This document shows, piece after piece, positions 1-8,451 of a stretch of DNA of 64,000 bases; position 1 is the stretch's first letter, and the number at the start of each line of letters is the position of its first letter. A program made the translations under genes and the position numbers. The notes below the pieces were generated by a model. It was not told where the DNA came from and did no database searches. It saw nothing but the letters and a program-made list of their open reading frames with translations. The stretch lies in the NCBI GenBank assembly GCA_031386665.1, contig JANNCN010000047.1, positions 66,954 through 130,953 of the forward strand, written 5' to 3'. This stretch comes from JANYCG01 sp031386665. GTDB lineage: Bacteria; Pseudomonadota; Gammaproteobacteria; Burkholderiales; Burkholderiaceae_C.

Positions 1-519
1 CCGAGCCTGCCCAGTCTGAAATCCTCAGATTTTGAACTGTTCGGTCTGGAGGCCCAATTTGCCCAAGACCGCGCGACCATTGACTCGCGCTGGAAAGATT
101 TGCAGCGCGAGGCGCACCCCGATAAATTTGCTGCCCAGGGCGCTGCTGCCCAGCGCGTGGCCATGCAATGGTCCGTGCGCATCAATGAGGCCTACCAGCG
201 CCTCAAAGACCCGCTGAAACGTGCCGCCTACCTGTGCGAATTGCAAGGCGCACCGATTCGCGCCGAAGACAATACCGCCATGCCCGCAGAGTTTTTAATG
301 CAGCAAATGGAGTGGCGTGAATCCCTGGACGATGCCCGCTCAGAGGCCGAGCTTGAGAACCTGAACCAGGTGCTGGATGCCTCGCGCAAGCAGATTTTGG
401 GGCAAATCGAACTGTTGTTGGACACCCAGAAAGCCCCCGCATTGGCGGCAGGGCAGGTCAGGGCGCTGATGTTCGTGGAGCGGTTTGCCCGTGATGTAGA
501 AGAACGATTTGAAAAGTAA
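1..519 (+). CDS. hscB: Fe-S co-chaperone HscB (5' end outside window)
   Basis: J-protein that delivers the IscU scaffold to HscA during Fe-S cluster transfer in the cytoplasm. The reading frame is open from base 1, so the start lies upstream of the window. The visible 172 residues contain the J-domain signature HPDKF at about residues 39-43, followed by the C-terminal helical IscU-binding region ending in VERFARDVEERFEK. The gene ends 2 nt before hscA, the usual isc-operon arrangement. The family is about 170-175 aa, so only a few residues are missing. No defects seen. Confidence 0.93.
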   Translation, partial: PSLPSLKSSDFELFGLEAQFAQDRATIDSRWKDLQREAHPDKFAAQGAAAQRVAMQWSVRINEAYQRLKDPLKRAAYLCELQGAPIRAEDNTAMPAEFLMQQMEWRESLDDARSEAELENLNQVLDASRKQILGQIELLLDTQKAPALAAGQVRALMFVERFARDVEERFEK

Positions 520-521
520 AA

Positions 522-2381
522 ATGGCGTTATTACAAATTTCTGAACCGGGCCAATCGCCCAATCCCCACGAGCGGCGCATCGCTATTGGCATCGACCTTG
601 GCACCACGCATTCGTTGGTGGCGGCCGTGCGCAGTGGCCATGCCGAATGTCTGCCTGATGCTCAAGGCCAAGTGCTGTTGCCCTCGGTCGTGCGCTACAT
701 GGCGGGCGACAAACGCCAAATTGGCTTTGAGGCGCTGCAGGCCGTTGCCACAGACCCGGAAAACACCATTGCATCAGCCAAGCGTTTCATGGGTCGCAGC
801 CTTGCTGACGTGAAAGACGCCGCCAAACTGCCCTACCGTTTTATCGACCACAAAGGCATGCTGGGCCTCCAAACCGTGCAAGGCGAAAAGTCGCCGGTGG
901 AGGTCAGCGCCGAGATTTTGGCCACCTTGCGTTACCGGGCGGAAGACAGCTTCAACGACGATATTTTTGGCGCCGTCATCACCGTGCCAGCTTATTTTGA
1001 CGACGCCCAGCGCCAGGCCACCAAAGACGCCGCCAAACTGGCTGGCCTCAATGTCTTGCGACTCATCAACGAGCCCACCGCTGCGGCCATTGCCTACGGG
1101 CTGGACAACGCGTCTGAGGGCGTTTACGCCATTTACGACCTGGGTGGCGGGACCTTTGACATTTCGATTTTGCGGCTGACCCAAGGCGTCTTTGAGGTGA
1201 TTGCCACCGGTGGCGACTCCAGCCTGGGCGGTGACGACTATGACCAATTGCTGGCCGACTGGGTGCTGGCTCAGCACGGTGTCCCTGCCACCAGCCCAGG
1301 TGACAAAGCTGCTATCAAAGTTGCTGCACGCGCCTGCAAAGAGGCCTTGTCTGCGGCCAGCCACGCCACGTTGAGTGTCACCTTGAGCACCGGGCAGATT
1401 GACCGGGTCGTTGACAACGCAGTTTTTGAAGACATTACGCAAGCGTTGACCCTGCGCACTATGTCTGCCGTGCGCAAAGCCTTGCGCGACGCCAAACTAA
1501 GCCCAGCCGATGTGCAAGGCGTTGTCATGGTGGGTGGCTCAACCCGCATGCCGCAGGTGCGTCGCGCCGTGGCGGCCTTTTTTGACAAAGAGCCTTTGGT
1601 CAACCTGAACCCCGACGAAGTCGTGGCCTTGGGTGCGGCCATTCAGGCCAACCAGCTGGCGGGTAACAACCCGGCAGGTGATTTGCTGCTGCTCGATGTG
1701 ATTCCCCTGTCGCTGGGCATTGAGACCATGGGCGGCCTGGCCGAGCGCATAGTTCCGCGCAACCAGACCATTCCAACCGCCATGGCGCAAGACTTCACCA
1801 CTTACAAAGATGGTCAAACTGCCTTGGCTTTGCATGTAGTGCAGGGCGAACGCGATTTGGTGGCTGACTGCCGCAGTCTGGCGCGTTTTGAGTTGCGTGG
1901 CATTCCGCCGATGGTGGCCGGGGCCGCCCGCATCCGCGTGACTTTCACGGTCGATGCCGATGGGCTGCTGAACGTGTCCGCGCACGAACAGGTCAGCGGC
2001 GTGCAAGCCCAAGTCGATGTGAAACCCAGCTACGGTCTGGGCGATGACGTGATTGCCAAGATGTTGCAAGACAGCTTCAGCACGGCCCAAATCGACATGC
2101 AAGCCCGCGCCTTGGCAGAAGGCCGAGTCGATGGGGAGCGCATGCTGCTGGCCATAGCCAGCGCCTTGTCAGCCGATGGCGACATGTTGACCAGCGCCGA
2201 AAGGGCGTGCATAGATGTTTTGACCCTCAAGCTACAAAACGCGGTGGCCACCTCGACCGTCGCAGCCGAGATCGAAGCCGCCACCAAGGCCTTGGCAAAT
2301 GGCACCGAGGCGTTTGCCGCAGCACGCATGAACAGGGGTATTCAAACCGCGTTGGCGGGCAAAAATATCAGTGCGGTCTAA
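522..2381 (+). CDS. hscA: Hsp70-family Fe-S chaperone HscA
   Basis: Specialised Hsp70 ATPase that releases Fe-S clusters from IscU. At 619 aa it matches the usual HscA length. The N-terminal ATPase domain shows the phosphate-1 motif GIDLGTTHSLV (about residues 23-33), NEPTAAAIAYGLD near 185 and YDLGGGTFDISIL near 205. An adenosine motif VGGSTRMP lies near 335. The substrate-binding half carries the hydrophobic core around LLDVIPLSLGIETMGG. It starts 2 nt after hscB and is followed by fdx, so the three are probably co-transcribed. Confidence 0.96.
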   Translation: MALLQISEPGQSPNPHERRIAIGIDLGTTHSLVAAVRSGHAECLPDAQGQVLLPSVVRYMAGDKRQIGFEALQAVATDPENTIASAKRFMGRSLADVKDAAKLPYRFIDHKGMLGLQTVQGEKSPVEVSAEILATLRYRAEDSFNDDIFGAVITVPAYFDDAQRQATKDAAKLAGLNVLRLINEPTAAAIAYGLDNASEGVYAIYDLGGGTFDISILRLTQGVFEVIATGGDSSLGGDDYDQLLADWVLAQHGVPATSPGDKAAIKVAARACKEALSAASHATLSVTLSTGQIDRVVDNAVFEDITQALTLRTMSAVRKALRDAKLSPADVQGVVMVGGSTRMPQVRRAVAAFFDKEPLVNLNPDEVVALGAAIQANQLAGNNPAGDLLLLDVIPLSLGIETMGGLAERIVPRNQTIPTAMAQDFTTYKDGQTALALHVVQGERDLVADCRSLARFELRGIPPMVAGAARIRVTFTVDADGLLNVSAHEQVSGVQAQVDVKPSYGLGDDVIAKMLQDSFSTAQIDMQARALAEGRVDGERMLLAIASALSADGDMLTSAERACIDVLTLKLQNAVATSTVAAEIEAATKALANGTEAFAAARMNRGIQTALAGKNISAV

Positions 2382-2409
2382 TCGAATCAAAGCCAAGCCG
2401 AGCAAAGTC

Positions 2410-2748
2410 ATGCCCATTATCAAAATACTGCCCCACCCCGAACTTTGCCCCCAAGGTGCCGAAATCAGCGCGCCTGCGGGCACCTCCATCTGCGAAGCGC
2501 TGCTGGACAACAAAATCGACATAGAACATGCCTGCGACATGAGCTGCGCCTGCACCACCTGCCACGTCATCGTGCGCGAAGGCTTTGCTTCATTGAACGA
2601 TTTGGATGAAAACGAAGAAGATTTGCTGGACCGGGCTTGGGGCCTCGAACCGAATTCGCGCCTTTCATGCCAGGCATTTTTAGCGCAAAAAGACGTGACC
2701 GTTGAAATTCCGAAGTACACGATTAACCACGCTAAAGAGTTGCATTGA
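2410..2748 (+). CDS. fdx: ISC-type 2Fe-2S ferredoxin
   Basis: Electron donor of the ISC pathway, adrenodoxin-like. The 112 aa chain starting MPIIKILPHPELCPQG carries the cluster ligands as C-DMSCACTTC with a further Cys in SRLSCQAF, the expected C-X5-C-X2-C...C pattern. I chose the start at 2410 because the open frame upstream (from 2371) overlaps the hscA end and lacks homology to the family. The tail NHAKELH is typical of proteobacterial Fdx. It closes the hscBA-fdx unit. Confidence 0.94.
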   Translation: MPIIKILPHPELCPQGAEISAPAGTSICEALLDNKIDIEHACDMSCACTTCHVIVREGFASLNDLDENEEDLLDRAWGLEPNSRLSCQAFLAQKDVTVEIPKYTINHAKELH

Positions 2749-2825
2749 AACCTGCCAGAGTCGCTGATTTGGAACATTCCCCGGTGTGACGACGACACTG
2801 CAAACCTTCATTATTGAATCGAGTC

Positions 2826-3533
2826 ATGCGTCAAATATTTCTGGACACCGAAACCACCGGCCTGTCACCTGACCAAGGCGACCGCGTGATTGAAATTGGC
2901 TGTGTAGAGCTGGTCAACCGCAAGCTGACTGGAAATAACAAGCATTTTTACCTGAACCCGGGGCGCGACAGCCATGAAGAAGCGCTCAAAGTGCACGGCA
3001 TTACCACCGAGTTTTTGCGTGACAAGCCTAAGTTTGAAGCTGTCGCCAGCGAGTTGTTGGACTACCTGCAAGGTGCTCATATCGTCATTCACAATGCGCC
3101 GTTTGACTTGGGGTTTTTAAACAAAGAACTGGAACTGGTGAGCCGACCTATTCTGAAAAAATTTGTCGCCAGCGTGACGGACACTTTGGCAATGGCCAAA
3201 GAAATGTACCCTGGCAAACGCAATGGCCTGGACGCGCTGTGTGACCGGATGGGTGTGGACAATTCTGGGCGTACCCTGCACGGCGCGTTGCTGGATGCCG
3301 AACTCTTGGCCGACGTTTACATCAACCTCACGCGTGGGCAAGATGCGTTGCTGATGGACGCCCCCACTGAAAATGCCAAAGGCGCGAAGCTCGCCAAAGT
3401 CAACTTTGCCGCTTTTGAATTGACCGTGCTCTTGCCCAGTGAATCGGAAATCGCGGCCCATGATGAAGTTTTGAAGCAAATTGACAAGTCCAGCGCTGGC
3501 AAAACCGTTTGGCGCCTTGCAGCTGCGGCATGA
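2826..3533 (+). CDS. dnaQ: DNA polymerase III epsilon subunit (3'-5' proofreading exonuclease)
   Basis: Replicative proofreading exonuclease of the DEDDh class. The N-terminus MRQIFLDTETTGLSP holds the first acidic pair (D-x-E). HNAPFDLGFLN supplies the Exo II aspartate, and the GRTLHGALLDAELLADVY block supplies the Exo III His/Asp. At 235 aa it is normal for the family. The start at 2826 gives the canonical N-terminus; an in-frame ATG four codons earlier is possible. The C-terminal 50 residues probably form the polymerase alpha-binding tail. Confidence 0.93.
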   Translation: MRQIFLDTETTGLSPDQGDRVIEIGCVELVNRKLTGNNKHFYLNPGRDSHEEALKVHGITTEFLRDKPKFEAVASELLDYLQGAHIVIHNAPFDLGFLNKELELVSRPILKKFVASVTDTLAMAKEMYPGKRNGLDALCDRMGVDNSGRTLHGALLDAELLADVYINLTRGQDALLMDAPTENAKGAKLAKVNFAAFELTVLLPSESEIAAHDEVLKQIDKSSAGKTVWRLAAAA

Positions 3534-3552
3534 GCGGGCCATTCGTGCGGCC

Positions 3553-3580
3553 TTATCACCCATTAAGCGTGGCATAATAC
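3553..3580 (+). promoter_or_regulatory. possible sigma-70 promoter of tRNA-Val
   Basis: TTATCA (3553-3558) and TAATAC (3575-3580) are separated by 16 nt, about 65 nt upstream of the tRNA. The placement suits a tRNA promoter, but neither box is a strong consensus match. Confidence 0.3.
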
Positions 3581-3645
3581 AAGGCTGGTTGCAGTAGCGG
3601 CAACAGCTTGTGACCCATTCAATTTGAGCGAGTCATCCAAACATC

Positions 3646-3720
3646 GGGCGGTTAGCTCAGGGGTAGAGCACAGCATTCACACTGCTGGGGTCGGAGGTTC
3701 GAAACCTCCACCGCCCACCA
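3646..3720 (+). tRNA. tRNA-Val, anticodon CAC
   Basis: A full cloverleaf can be folded: acceptor GGGCGGT pairs with ACCGCCC, D-stem GCTC/GAGC, anticodon stem CAGCA/TGCTG around loop TTCACAC (anticodon CAC, reads GUG), T-stem GGAGG/CCTCC with loop TTCGAAA. The CCA is encoded at 3718-3720. Length is 75 nt. No duplicate of its 3' end is seen elsewhere in the window, so there is no sign that an element used it as an attachment site here. Confidence 0.97.
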
Positions 3721-3810
3721 AATTGAATTGATACCAAGGTCTTGCGAGTAATCGGAAGGTTTTTTTTGTGCACACGGCAGGAAAGTTCCGAATAGCACCT
3801 GCCGCTTTCG

Positions 3811-4556
3811 CTAAATCAATTTCTGGGCACCCCACAGGGCAACGTAATAATAGACACCGGGCACATCCCATGGTTCCTTGAACCCGGTCAACCAAGGCGA
3901 CAGCGCCCACCCAGTAAGATTTTCCAGGCTGGATGTTGTGGTACGGCGAATCCCTCAACAGGTTGCGGAAATCCTCCTCCTTTGCGGGGTCGCCATATTC
4001 GTCCACCCATAATTCGCCACCGGTGAATTTGTCAAAGCACAGCATGTCCATCACGCCAAACTGGGCCAGTGCGGCGGCAATCAAATCTGGCTGCTGGTTC
4101 ACCACTGCGTCAACCAGCAGGCCGTCATTTGATGCGCCCTGACTGGCCATATTCGCCGCCGCGAATGTAGGCCACAGCAAATACACCGCCTTGTTCAACC
4201 CTCGCGAGCTTCTCGGGCGCAAAACCAGGCGGGTCGACCAGGCCATACCCGCCGCATGCATTCAGCAGGGTGGGTGCAGGGCCGGTCACATCTTTGCGCC
4301 GCACGATAAACATCGGCAAGCCGGTGCCGTCCTTTGACTTGAAGAAGCGCTGTTCCACCGCGATGCGGGTGAGGTCGATGGCAACTTTTGCCTCGCTCCA
4401 GACGCGTGAGGTGTTGGCCGTAACATCGTATTGAAAGATAGTGCCCGTGAAGTTAAAACTGGAAAAACCGAATAAGGTTTCCTTATCGATCAGCCCGCCG
4501 GAAAAGCCAATACCCGCAACAATAAATTTGGATTCATGTTGTACAACTAGCGAGTA
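3811..4556 (-). pseudogene. prolyl oligopeptidase (S9A) remnant
   Basis: Two frames on this strand encode consecutive pieces of a prolyl oligopeptidase. From about 4556 to 4125 the frame reads through GTIFQYDV, RFFKSKDGTGLPMF, LLNACGGYG and FAVAYIRGGEYG, then diverges. Another frame carries GASNDGLLVDAVV (the nucleophile-elbow region, normally GGSNGGLL), then GELWVDEYGDP and SPYHNIQPGKSY. The N-terminal beta-propeller and the segment between GGEYG and the elbow are missing. A third frame runs to TAG at 3811 with WALSPWLTGFKEPWDV. This decayed gene lies between the tRNA and a VOC gene. Confidence 0.85.
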
Positions 4557-4568
4557 GGGGTGACGCGT

Positions 4569-5006
4569 TCAAGTGTGTGACCACGGGTCGTAGCTGCCAA
4601 AGCGCCACAGATGACCTTCAACATCAAAGCAACTGAAACCCCGACCGCCATAATCTTCGTCCCTGATCTCCATGGCGATCTTGGCTCCGCCAGCTTTGGC
4701 GCGTGTGTAAGCGGCGTCGGCATCCGCCACCACGACATACGTGGATTGCGTTTGACCGCCTCCGATTTCATCAGGCTGCTTCATCAACCTGCCAAATTCG
4801 GTCTCGTTTTCAAGAGCCGAACCCAGCATGATCATCCCGTTACCGATGCTCAGCTGTGCATGGGCAACAGTGCCCTCGTTGTTTGGCACAACCAGATGCT
4901 TTTCAAAGCCGAATGCCTGGCACAACCACTCGATGGCAACTGGTGCGTCACGGTAACGAAGGACTGGGATAAGCGTGGCCTTCGTGTTTTTAACTAGATT
5001 AGACAT
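4569..5006 (-). CDS. VOC (glyoxalase/bleomycin-resistance) family protein, PhnB-like
   Basis: 145 aa. The N-terminal LIPVLRYRDAPVAIEWLCQAFGFEKH is the typical first beta-alpha unit of glyoxalase-fold proteins. The C-terminal FDVEGHLWRFGSYDPW matches the D-P/E-G-x-W ending of PhnB-like members. Members are small metal-binding dimers; substrate cannot be assigned. It is the last gene of a leftward run of similar small proteins and its stop lies 13 nt before the prolyl oligopeptidase remnant. Confidence 0.85.
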   Translation of the reverse strand: MSNLVKNTKATLIPVLRYRDAPVAIEWLCQAFGFEKHLVVPNNEGTVAHAQLSIGNGMIMLGSALENETEFGRLMKQPDEIGGGQTQSTYVVVADADAAYTRAKAGGAKIAMEIRDEDYGGRGFSCFDVEGHLWRFGSYDPWSHT

Positions 5007-5099
5007 GGTGACCCTTTAATTTTGTTGAGCGGCCATGAAACCGCCGATAAAGATGCTCAAGAATAAATATGAATTGCACGGAGGGATACCAATAGCGAA

Positions 5100-5801
5100 T
5101 CATTTGTCGTCCAGCTTCGGGTACCAATCCGTTCCGCGCCCTTCGGGCGTGGTGTCGAGAATCGTCCAAAGCGCTGACATGTCCGGCGCGTCATGCGAGT
5201 CCTGGCCGGGGTCGGCGGTCTCCTTGCCGCTTTCGCCACGCCAGAAGTGCCGAATAACGTCGTCCTTCCGGGTAAAGACGTTGTAGCCGGGCATGTCGGC
5301 GTCCTCGGCGCTGACGTAGTCGCGCGTGTAGTCGCCGCTCGGGTCAGCGTAGAGCTGAAGGTTCACCCAGCCGCGCTCTTTGCCGTAAGCCAGGATGCGT
5401 TCGATGGGTGAGCGGGCCGTCATCACAAACGCTGCACGTTGCTTGATGTGAGGCGCAATACCGTCCCAGGCGCTCATCTGCGACGTGCACATCGGACAGC
5501 CCGCCTTGCGCTGCGGCCCGTACATGAAGCTGTAGATTACCAAGGTGTCTTTGTCGCCGAACAGCTCGGCAAAGCCGACAGCGCCATCTTTGCCGTCAAA
5601 GCGGTAGTCCTTCATGACCTCTCCACCTGGTGGTAGTGCGCGGCGCTGCTGTGCCACCCGCACGATGTGGCGTCTGAGCTCGATCTCTTCAGCTGCCAAG
5701 GCATCGCGCGCCTGCCGGTAGGCCTTGCTTTCGTTCAGAACATGGGCACCGTTTGCCATCACCATTTCGGTTGCGAGCTTTAGTTTCGTCGCTTCAGTCA
5801 T
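5100..5801 (-). CDS. DUF899 thioredoxin-like protein
   Basis: About 233 aa. DUF899 proteins have a thioredoxin-like fold; function is poorly defined. Features seen: LRRHIVRVAQQRRALPPGGEV, DYRFDG, FMYGPQRKAGCPMCTSQ with a CPMC pair in the redox position, and a C-terminus ending LDTTPEGRGTDWYPKL. I prefer the ATG at 5801 because GGAG lies 6 nt upstream of it; an in-frame ATG at 5813 is the alternative. A broken paralogue lies at 6696-7134. Confidence 0.88.
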   Translation of the reverse strand: MTEATKLKLATEMVMANGAHVLNESKAYRQARDALAAEEIELRRHIVRVAQQRRALPPGGEVMKDYRFDGKDGAVGFAELFGDKDTLVIYSFMYGPQRKAGCPMCTSQMSAWDGIAPHIKQRAAFVMTARSPIERILAYGKERGWVNLQLYADPSGDYTRDYVSAEDADMPGYNVFTRKDDVIRHFWRGESGKETADPGQDSHDAPDMSALWTILDTTPEGRGTDWYPKLDDK

Positions 5802-5825
5802 AGTCGTCTCCATTCAGGTACTTAG

Positions 5826-6239
5826 TCATTTATCTATTGCAAGAATTAGCCAAGGCGTGCCAAATCGGTCTGTGACGATGCCGAACGCCGATGACCAGGC
5901 CACATCGCTCAATGGGGTAACTGTCTGGCCACACTGGGAAAAGGTGTCAAAAATTTGCCGCGTTTCAGCAGCAGTCTTCACGTGCAGCGCGATGTTGAAG
6001 CCTTGCATTGGCCTGTACTCTGCTTCAGGCACATCGTTGCCCAAGATCGCGTAGTCGCCGATTTGAAGCTCTGCGAATCTGATCTGGTCAGAAGCCGCTG
6101 TGCTGGAGCCTGGTGGCAATTTGACATTGCTTCCGCCAAAAGTGTTCATGACGGAAATCTTGCTGCCAAGTACCTTTTCATACAGCTCGAATGCCTCGCG
6201 ACATTGGCCTTTGAAAGCTAGTTGAGTCATGACTTGCAT
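5826..6239 (-). CDS. VOC family protein (PhnB-like)
   Basis: 137 aa from the ATG at 6239. MTQLAFKGQCREAFELYEKVLGSKI is the classic PhnB N-terminus. The conserved C-terminal block is SSAFGIVTDRFGTPWLI. Substrate unknown. Its stop lies 24 nt upstream of the DUF899 start, consistent with one leftward transcript. An upstream in-frame extension to 6350 lacks family similarity and was not used. Confidence 0.88.
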   Translation of the reverse strand: MQVMTQLAFKGQCREAFELYEKVLGSKISVMNTFGGSNVKLPPGSSTAASDQIRFAELQIGDYAILGNDVPEAEYRPMQGFNIALHVKTAAETRQIFDTFSQCGQTVTPLSDVAWSSAFGIVTDRFGTPWLILAIDK

Positions 6240-6276
6240 GCTGTTCTCCTTAATCAACAAAGCCGCAGCGGACGCC

Positions 6277-6648
6277 TTACCGCGTTGAGTGCAGTCCAAA
6301 CATATTGCCTTCGCTGTCAATGCCCAGCGACATGAATCCGTACTCACCAATCGATGTTTTCACTTTTTGGATCTTTCCGCCGCTGGTTTTCACACGGCTT
6401 TCCTCAACTGCACAGTCATCGCAGGTGAAGTAGACCAGCGTGCTGTTGCCGCCTGAGGCGAAGCCATTCATTTTGACCAAGGCACCACCTGCACCCACTG
6501 CGCCGCCTTCGCTAGCAAAGGCCCACATTTCTAAATCCGGGCTCGGGAGACGCTCAAGCTTCGTTTGCAACACGGTTTCGTAAAATGTCCTGGCGCGTCT
6601 CGTGTCTTGAACGTAGATTTCGAACCATCCAACAGGGTTAGTCTTCAT
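6277..6648 (-). CDS. VOC family protein
   Basis: 123 aa, start at the ATG preceded by GGAG (7 nt spacing). GWFEIYVQDTRRARTFYETVLQTKLERL is the characteristic first module of VOC proteins that act on small substrates or bind antibiotics. The ending GYMSLG-like region and EGNMFGLHST match the family. Gaps of 37 nt to the downstream PhnB gene and 47 nt to the upstream DUF899 remnant suggest co-transcription. Confidence 0.86.
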   Translation of the reverse strand: MKTNPVGWFEIYVQDTRRARTFYETVLQTKLERLPSPDLEMWAFASEGGAVGAGGALVKMNGFASGGNSTLVYFTCDDCAVEESRVKTSGGKIQKVKTSIGEYGFMSLGIDSEGNMFGLHSTR

Positions 6649-6695
6649 CAAAATACTCCTTCATAACATCCACTGATTGAGTTCCTCGGCGTGTG

Positions 6696-7134
6696 TCACT
6701 TGTAGGCCAACTTCGGTTCGAAATCACCGCGTCCTTCGGGTGGCAGATCAAGCGTGTTCCACAGCGAATCCAGCGCGTCGTTGTGGCGGTACTCCTGACC
6801 GGGCTCGGGCGGTACGTACAGCAGCTCAGACCCCCAGAAATGGCTGATCACTTTGCCGCGCCGTTGGAACACATTGAGCATGGGCATGTCCCACTCTTCA
6901 CCGTCTTTGAACTTTTGCTGCTTGAGGACTGAAGCAGACAAGCCCGATGATTCGCCGAAATAGTCACGGTCAAACAACACCGGCCGTAGGCAGTGCCCTG
7001 CGCTGTGCAGCGACGCGTTCAATCTGGCGGCGCAATGCCATCTCTTCTTTCAGCAGCTTGTTTCGTGCTGTCCGCTAGTCGGCTGACTCTTCCGGAAATT
7101 GCAGGTGGGCGAGGTCATTGAGATCAAAGTCCAT
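6696..7134 (-). pseudogene. second DUF899 gene, inactivated
   Basis: An N-terminal part starting at the ATG 7134 reads MDFDLNDLAHLQFPEESAD, then TAG, then RTARNKLLKEEMALRRQIERVAAQRRALP, the DUF899 N-terminal helix. The frame then shifts, and the C-terminal third follows: DMPMLNVFQRRGKVISHFWGSE and LDLPPEGRGDFEPKLAYK. The central thioredoxin-like region with the CPMC-type site is absent. So it has an in-frame stop, a frameshift and an internal deletion. The start codon overlaps the stop of the FMN-reductase gene (TGATG), a fossil of translational coupling. Confidence 0.85.
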
Positions 7135-7697
7135 CACGCATCCCCACGAACGGTGCCAACCCATTTACCAAATGCAAGCATGAAGTCCGTCAGAATCTCG
7201 CCCGATTTCGCATCGATAACCTCGCCCTTGGCATTCACCAGATCACCTGCATTGCTGATGTAAGCCTCTGGCTGCTGCATGGCTGGCATGTTGAGGTAGA
7301 CAAACGTCTGGCGCAGCGCGTGATTGGCGGCCATGCCGCCGCTTGAGTAGGGCGTGACGCTGACGAGGCCTGCTGGCATACCGTCCCACAGGTTGCTGCC
7401 CTGGGGCCGTGATGCAACGTCAATCGCATTTTTGAGATGACCGGGAAAAGAGCGGTTGTATTCCGGCGTGAAGAACAGCACAGCGTCTGACTTCTTGACT
7501 TCGGCCCGAAAACTCGTCCACTCAGCGGGCGGCTTGTCGTCCAGATCCTGGTTGTAGTGCGGCAAGTTACCAATTTCAACAAAGCGGCACTGCATGGCTT
7601 TGGGCGCTCGCGCCATTGCCGCAATCGCTATGCGGCGGGTGAATGATTCTTTTCGCAGGCTGCCGACGATCACGGCTACCGATACTGTCTTGGTCAT
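7134..7697 (-). CDS. NAD(P)H-dependent FMN reductase (ChrR/YieF-like)
   Basis: 187 aa flavodoxin-fold reductase. VAVIVGSLRKESFTRRIA is the FMN phosphate-binding loop (GSLRxxS), and FFTPEYNRSFPGHLKNAIDVASRP is the second signature (PEYNxSxPGxLKNAID). Relatives reduce quinones, chromate or azo dyes with NAD(P)H; the actual substrate here is unknown. Its ATG overlaps the stop of the upstream small gene (ATGA), and its own stop overlaps the start of the dead DUF899 gene. Confidence 0.92.
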   Translation of the reverse strand: MTKTVSVAVIVGSLRKESFTRRIAIAAMARAPKAMQCRFVEIGNLPHYNQDLDDKPPAEWTSFRAEVKKSDAVLFFTPEYNRSFPGHLKNAIDVASRPQGSNLWDGMPAGLVSVTPYSSGGMAANHALRQTFVYLNMPAMQQPEAYISNAGDLVNAKGEVIDAKSGEILTDFMLAFGKWVGTVRGDA

Positions 7698-7936
7698 GAT
7701 GGCTCCTTTGGAGGGTGGTTTGGTTGGTTGTTTGCTGGCTTTGAGGTGACGAACTTTTCATTGGGTGCATCGAAAAAATCAATCAGCACTTCAACATCTT
7801 TATCAACCCAGCCGTGCCCGAGGAAAAGCGCCCGGAAGTCTTTGGCCAAAAACTTCTCGAAAGCCGACTTCAGGTTGGGCGTTCCGAAGGACTCGTGCCA
7901 CTGTCGGGATATTTCTGTATTGGTTTCAATGTTCAT
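7694..7936 (-). CDS. short SnoaL-like protein or fragment
   Basis: 80 aa, start at the ATG 7936. The N-terminus MNIETNTEISRQWHESFG resembles the first helix of SnoaL-like/NTF2-fold polyketide-cyclase relatives, which are usually 120-150 aa. Here the chain stops after about half of that fold. It may be a truncated gene kept open by chance or a short functional protein. Stop and next start overlap as ATGA. Confidence 0.5.
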   Translation of the reverse strand: MNIETNTEISRQWHESFGTPNLKSAFEKFLAKDFRALFLGHGWVDKDVEVLIDFFDAPNEKFVTSKPANNQPNHPPKEPS

Positions 7937-7976
7937 AAATGCTCCCAAAGACTAAGACATTCGCCCGGCGTTTTCG

Positions 7977-8378
7977 TCAATGTTTTGCTACCTTCGTATC
8001 CATCGGCGATTCGGTGTGAAGCACACACTGCCAGCGGTTGCTCAAGTGAATCCAAGTAGATGTATCCGACATGTCCTGCGTTTTACTTTGACGGCCATCC
8101 CGCGCGCCAACAGACTGCTTGACGTGGTAAGTCATAACGGCTGTCGTTGCGGTCGGGAACATGACTTCGACGTCGCTTAATGCAAAGGACTTCACGACCA
8201 TCGGCCCTTGCTCTGCCATCTTTCGATAGCCCGCATGGTCGAACTTCATCGCCCCATGCGCAGTTGACATCATTGCCGGGTCATGCAGCAACTGCAAGGC
8301 GGCGTCGGTGTCCTGGTCAACCATCGACTGCCAGAACTTTGTTTCTAGGTCGATGAGTGTCTTTGATGGTGTTGTCAT
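7977..8378 (-). CDS. DUF4440/SnoaL-like NTF2-fold protein
   Basis: 133 aa. TLIDLETKFWQSMVDQDTDAALQLLHDP is the usual helix of DUF4440 proteins. VEVMFPTATTAVMTYHVKQS and DTSTWIHLSNRWQCVLHTES form the beta-sheet half. NTF2-like proteins act as small ligand-binding proteins or isomerases; no specific role can be given. It is next to the shorter SnoaL-like gene, 40 nt away, on the same strand. Confidence 0.85.
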   Translation of the reverse strand: MTTPSKTLIDLETKFWQSMVDQDTDAALQLLHDPAMMSTAHGAMKFDHAGYRKMAEQGPMVVKSFALSDVEVMFPTATTAVMTYHVKQSVGARDGRQSKTQDMSDTSTWIHLSNRWQCVLHTESPMDTKVAKH

Positions 8379-8451
8379 TAATTACTCCGATAGTTGCGAT
8401 ATAAATAAAGATAGTTTGGGGGCTGACCCCAGTTCAAGACATTAAAGTTAT

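Noticed and set aside
3646..3720. tRNA-Val as an attachment site of an integrated element
   Set aside because: No integrase and no second copy of the tRNA 3' end were found in the window. The protein-like GGGGFEPPTPAV on the other strand is just the tRNA translated.
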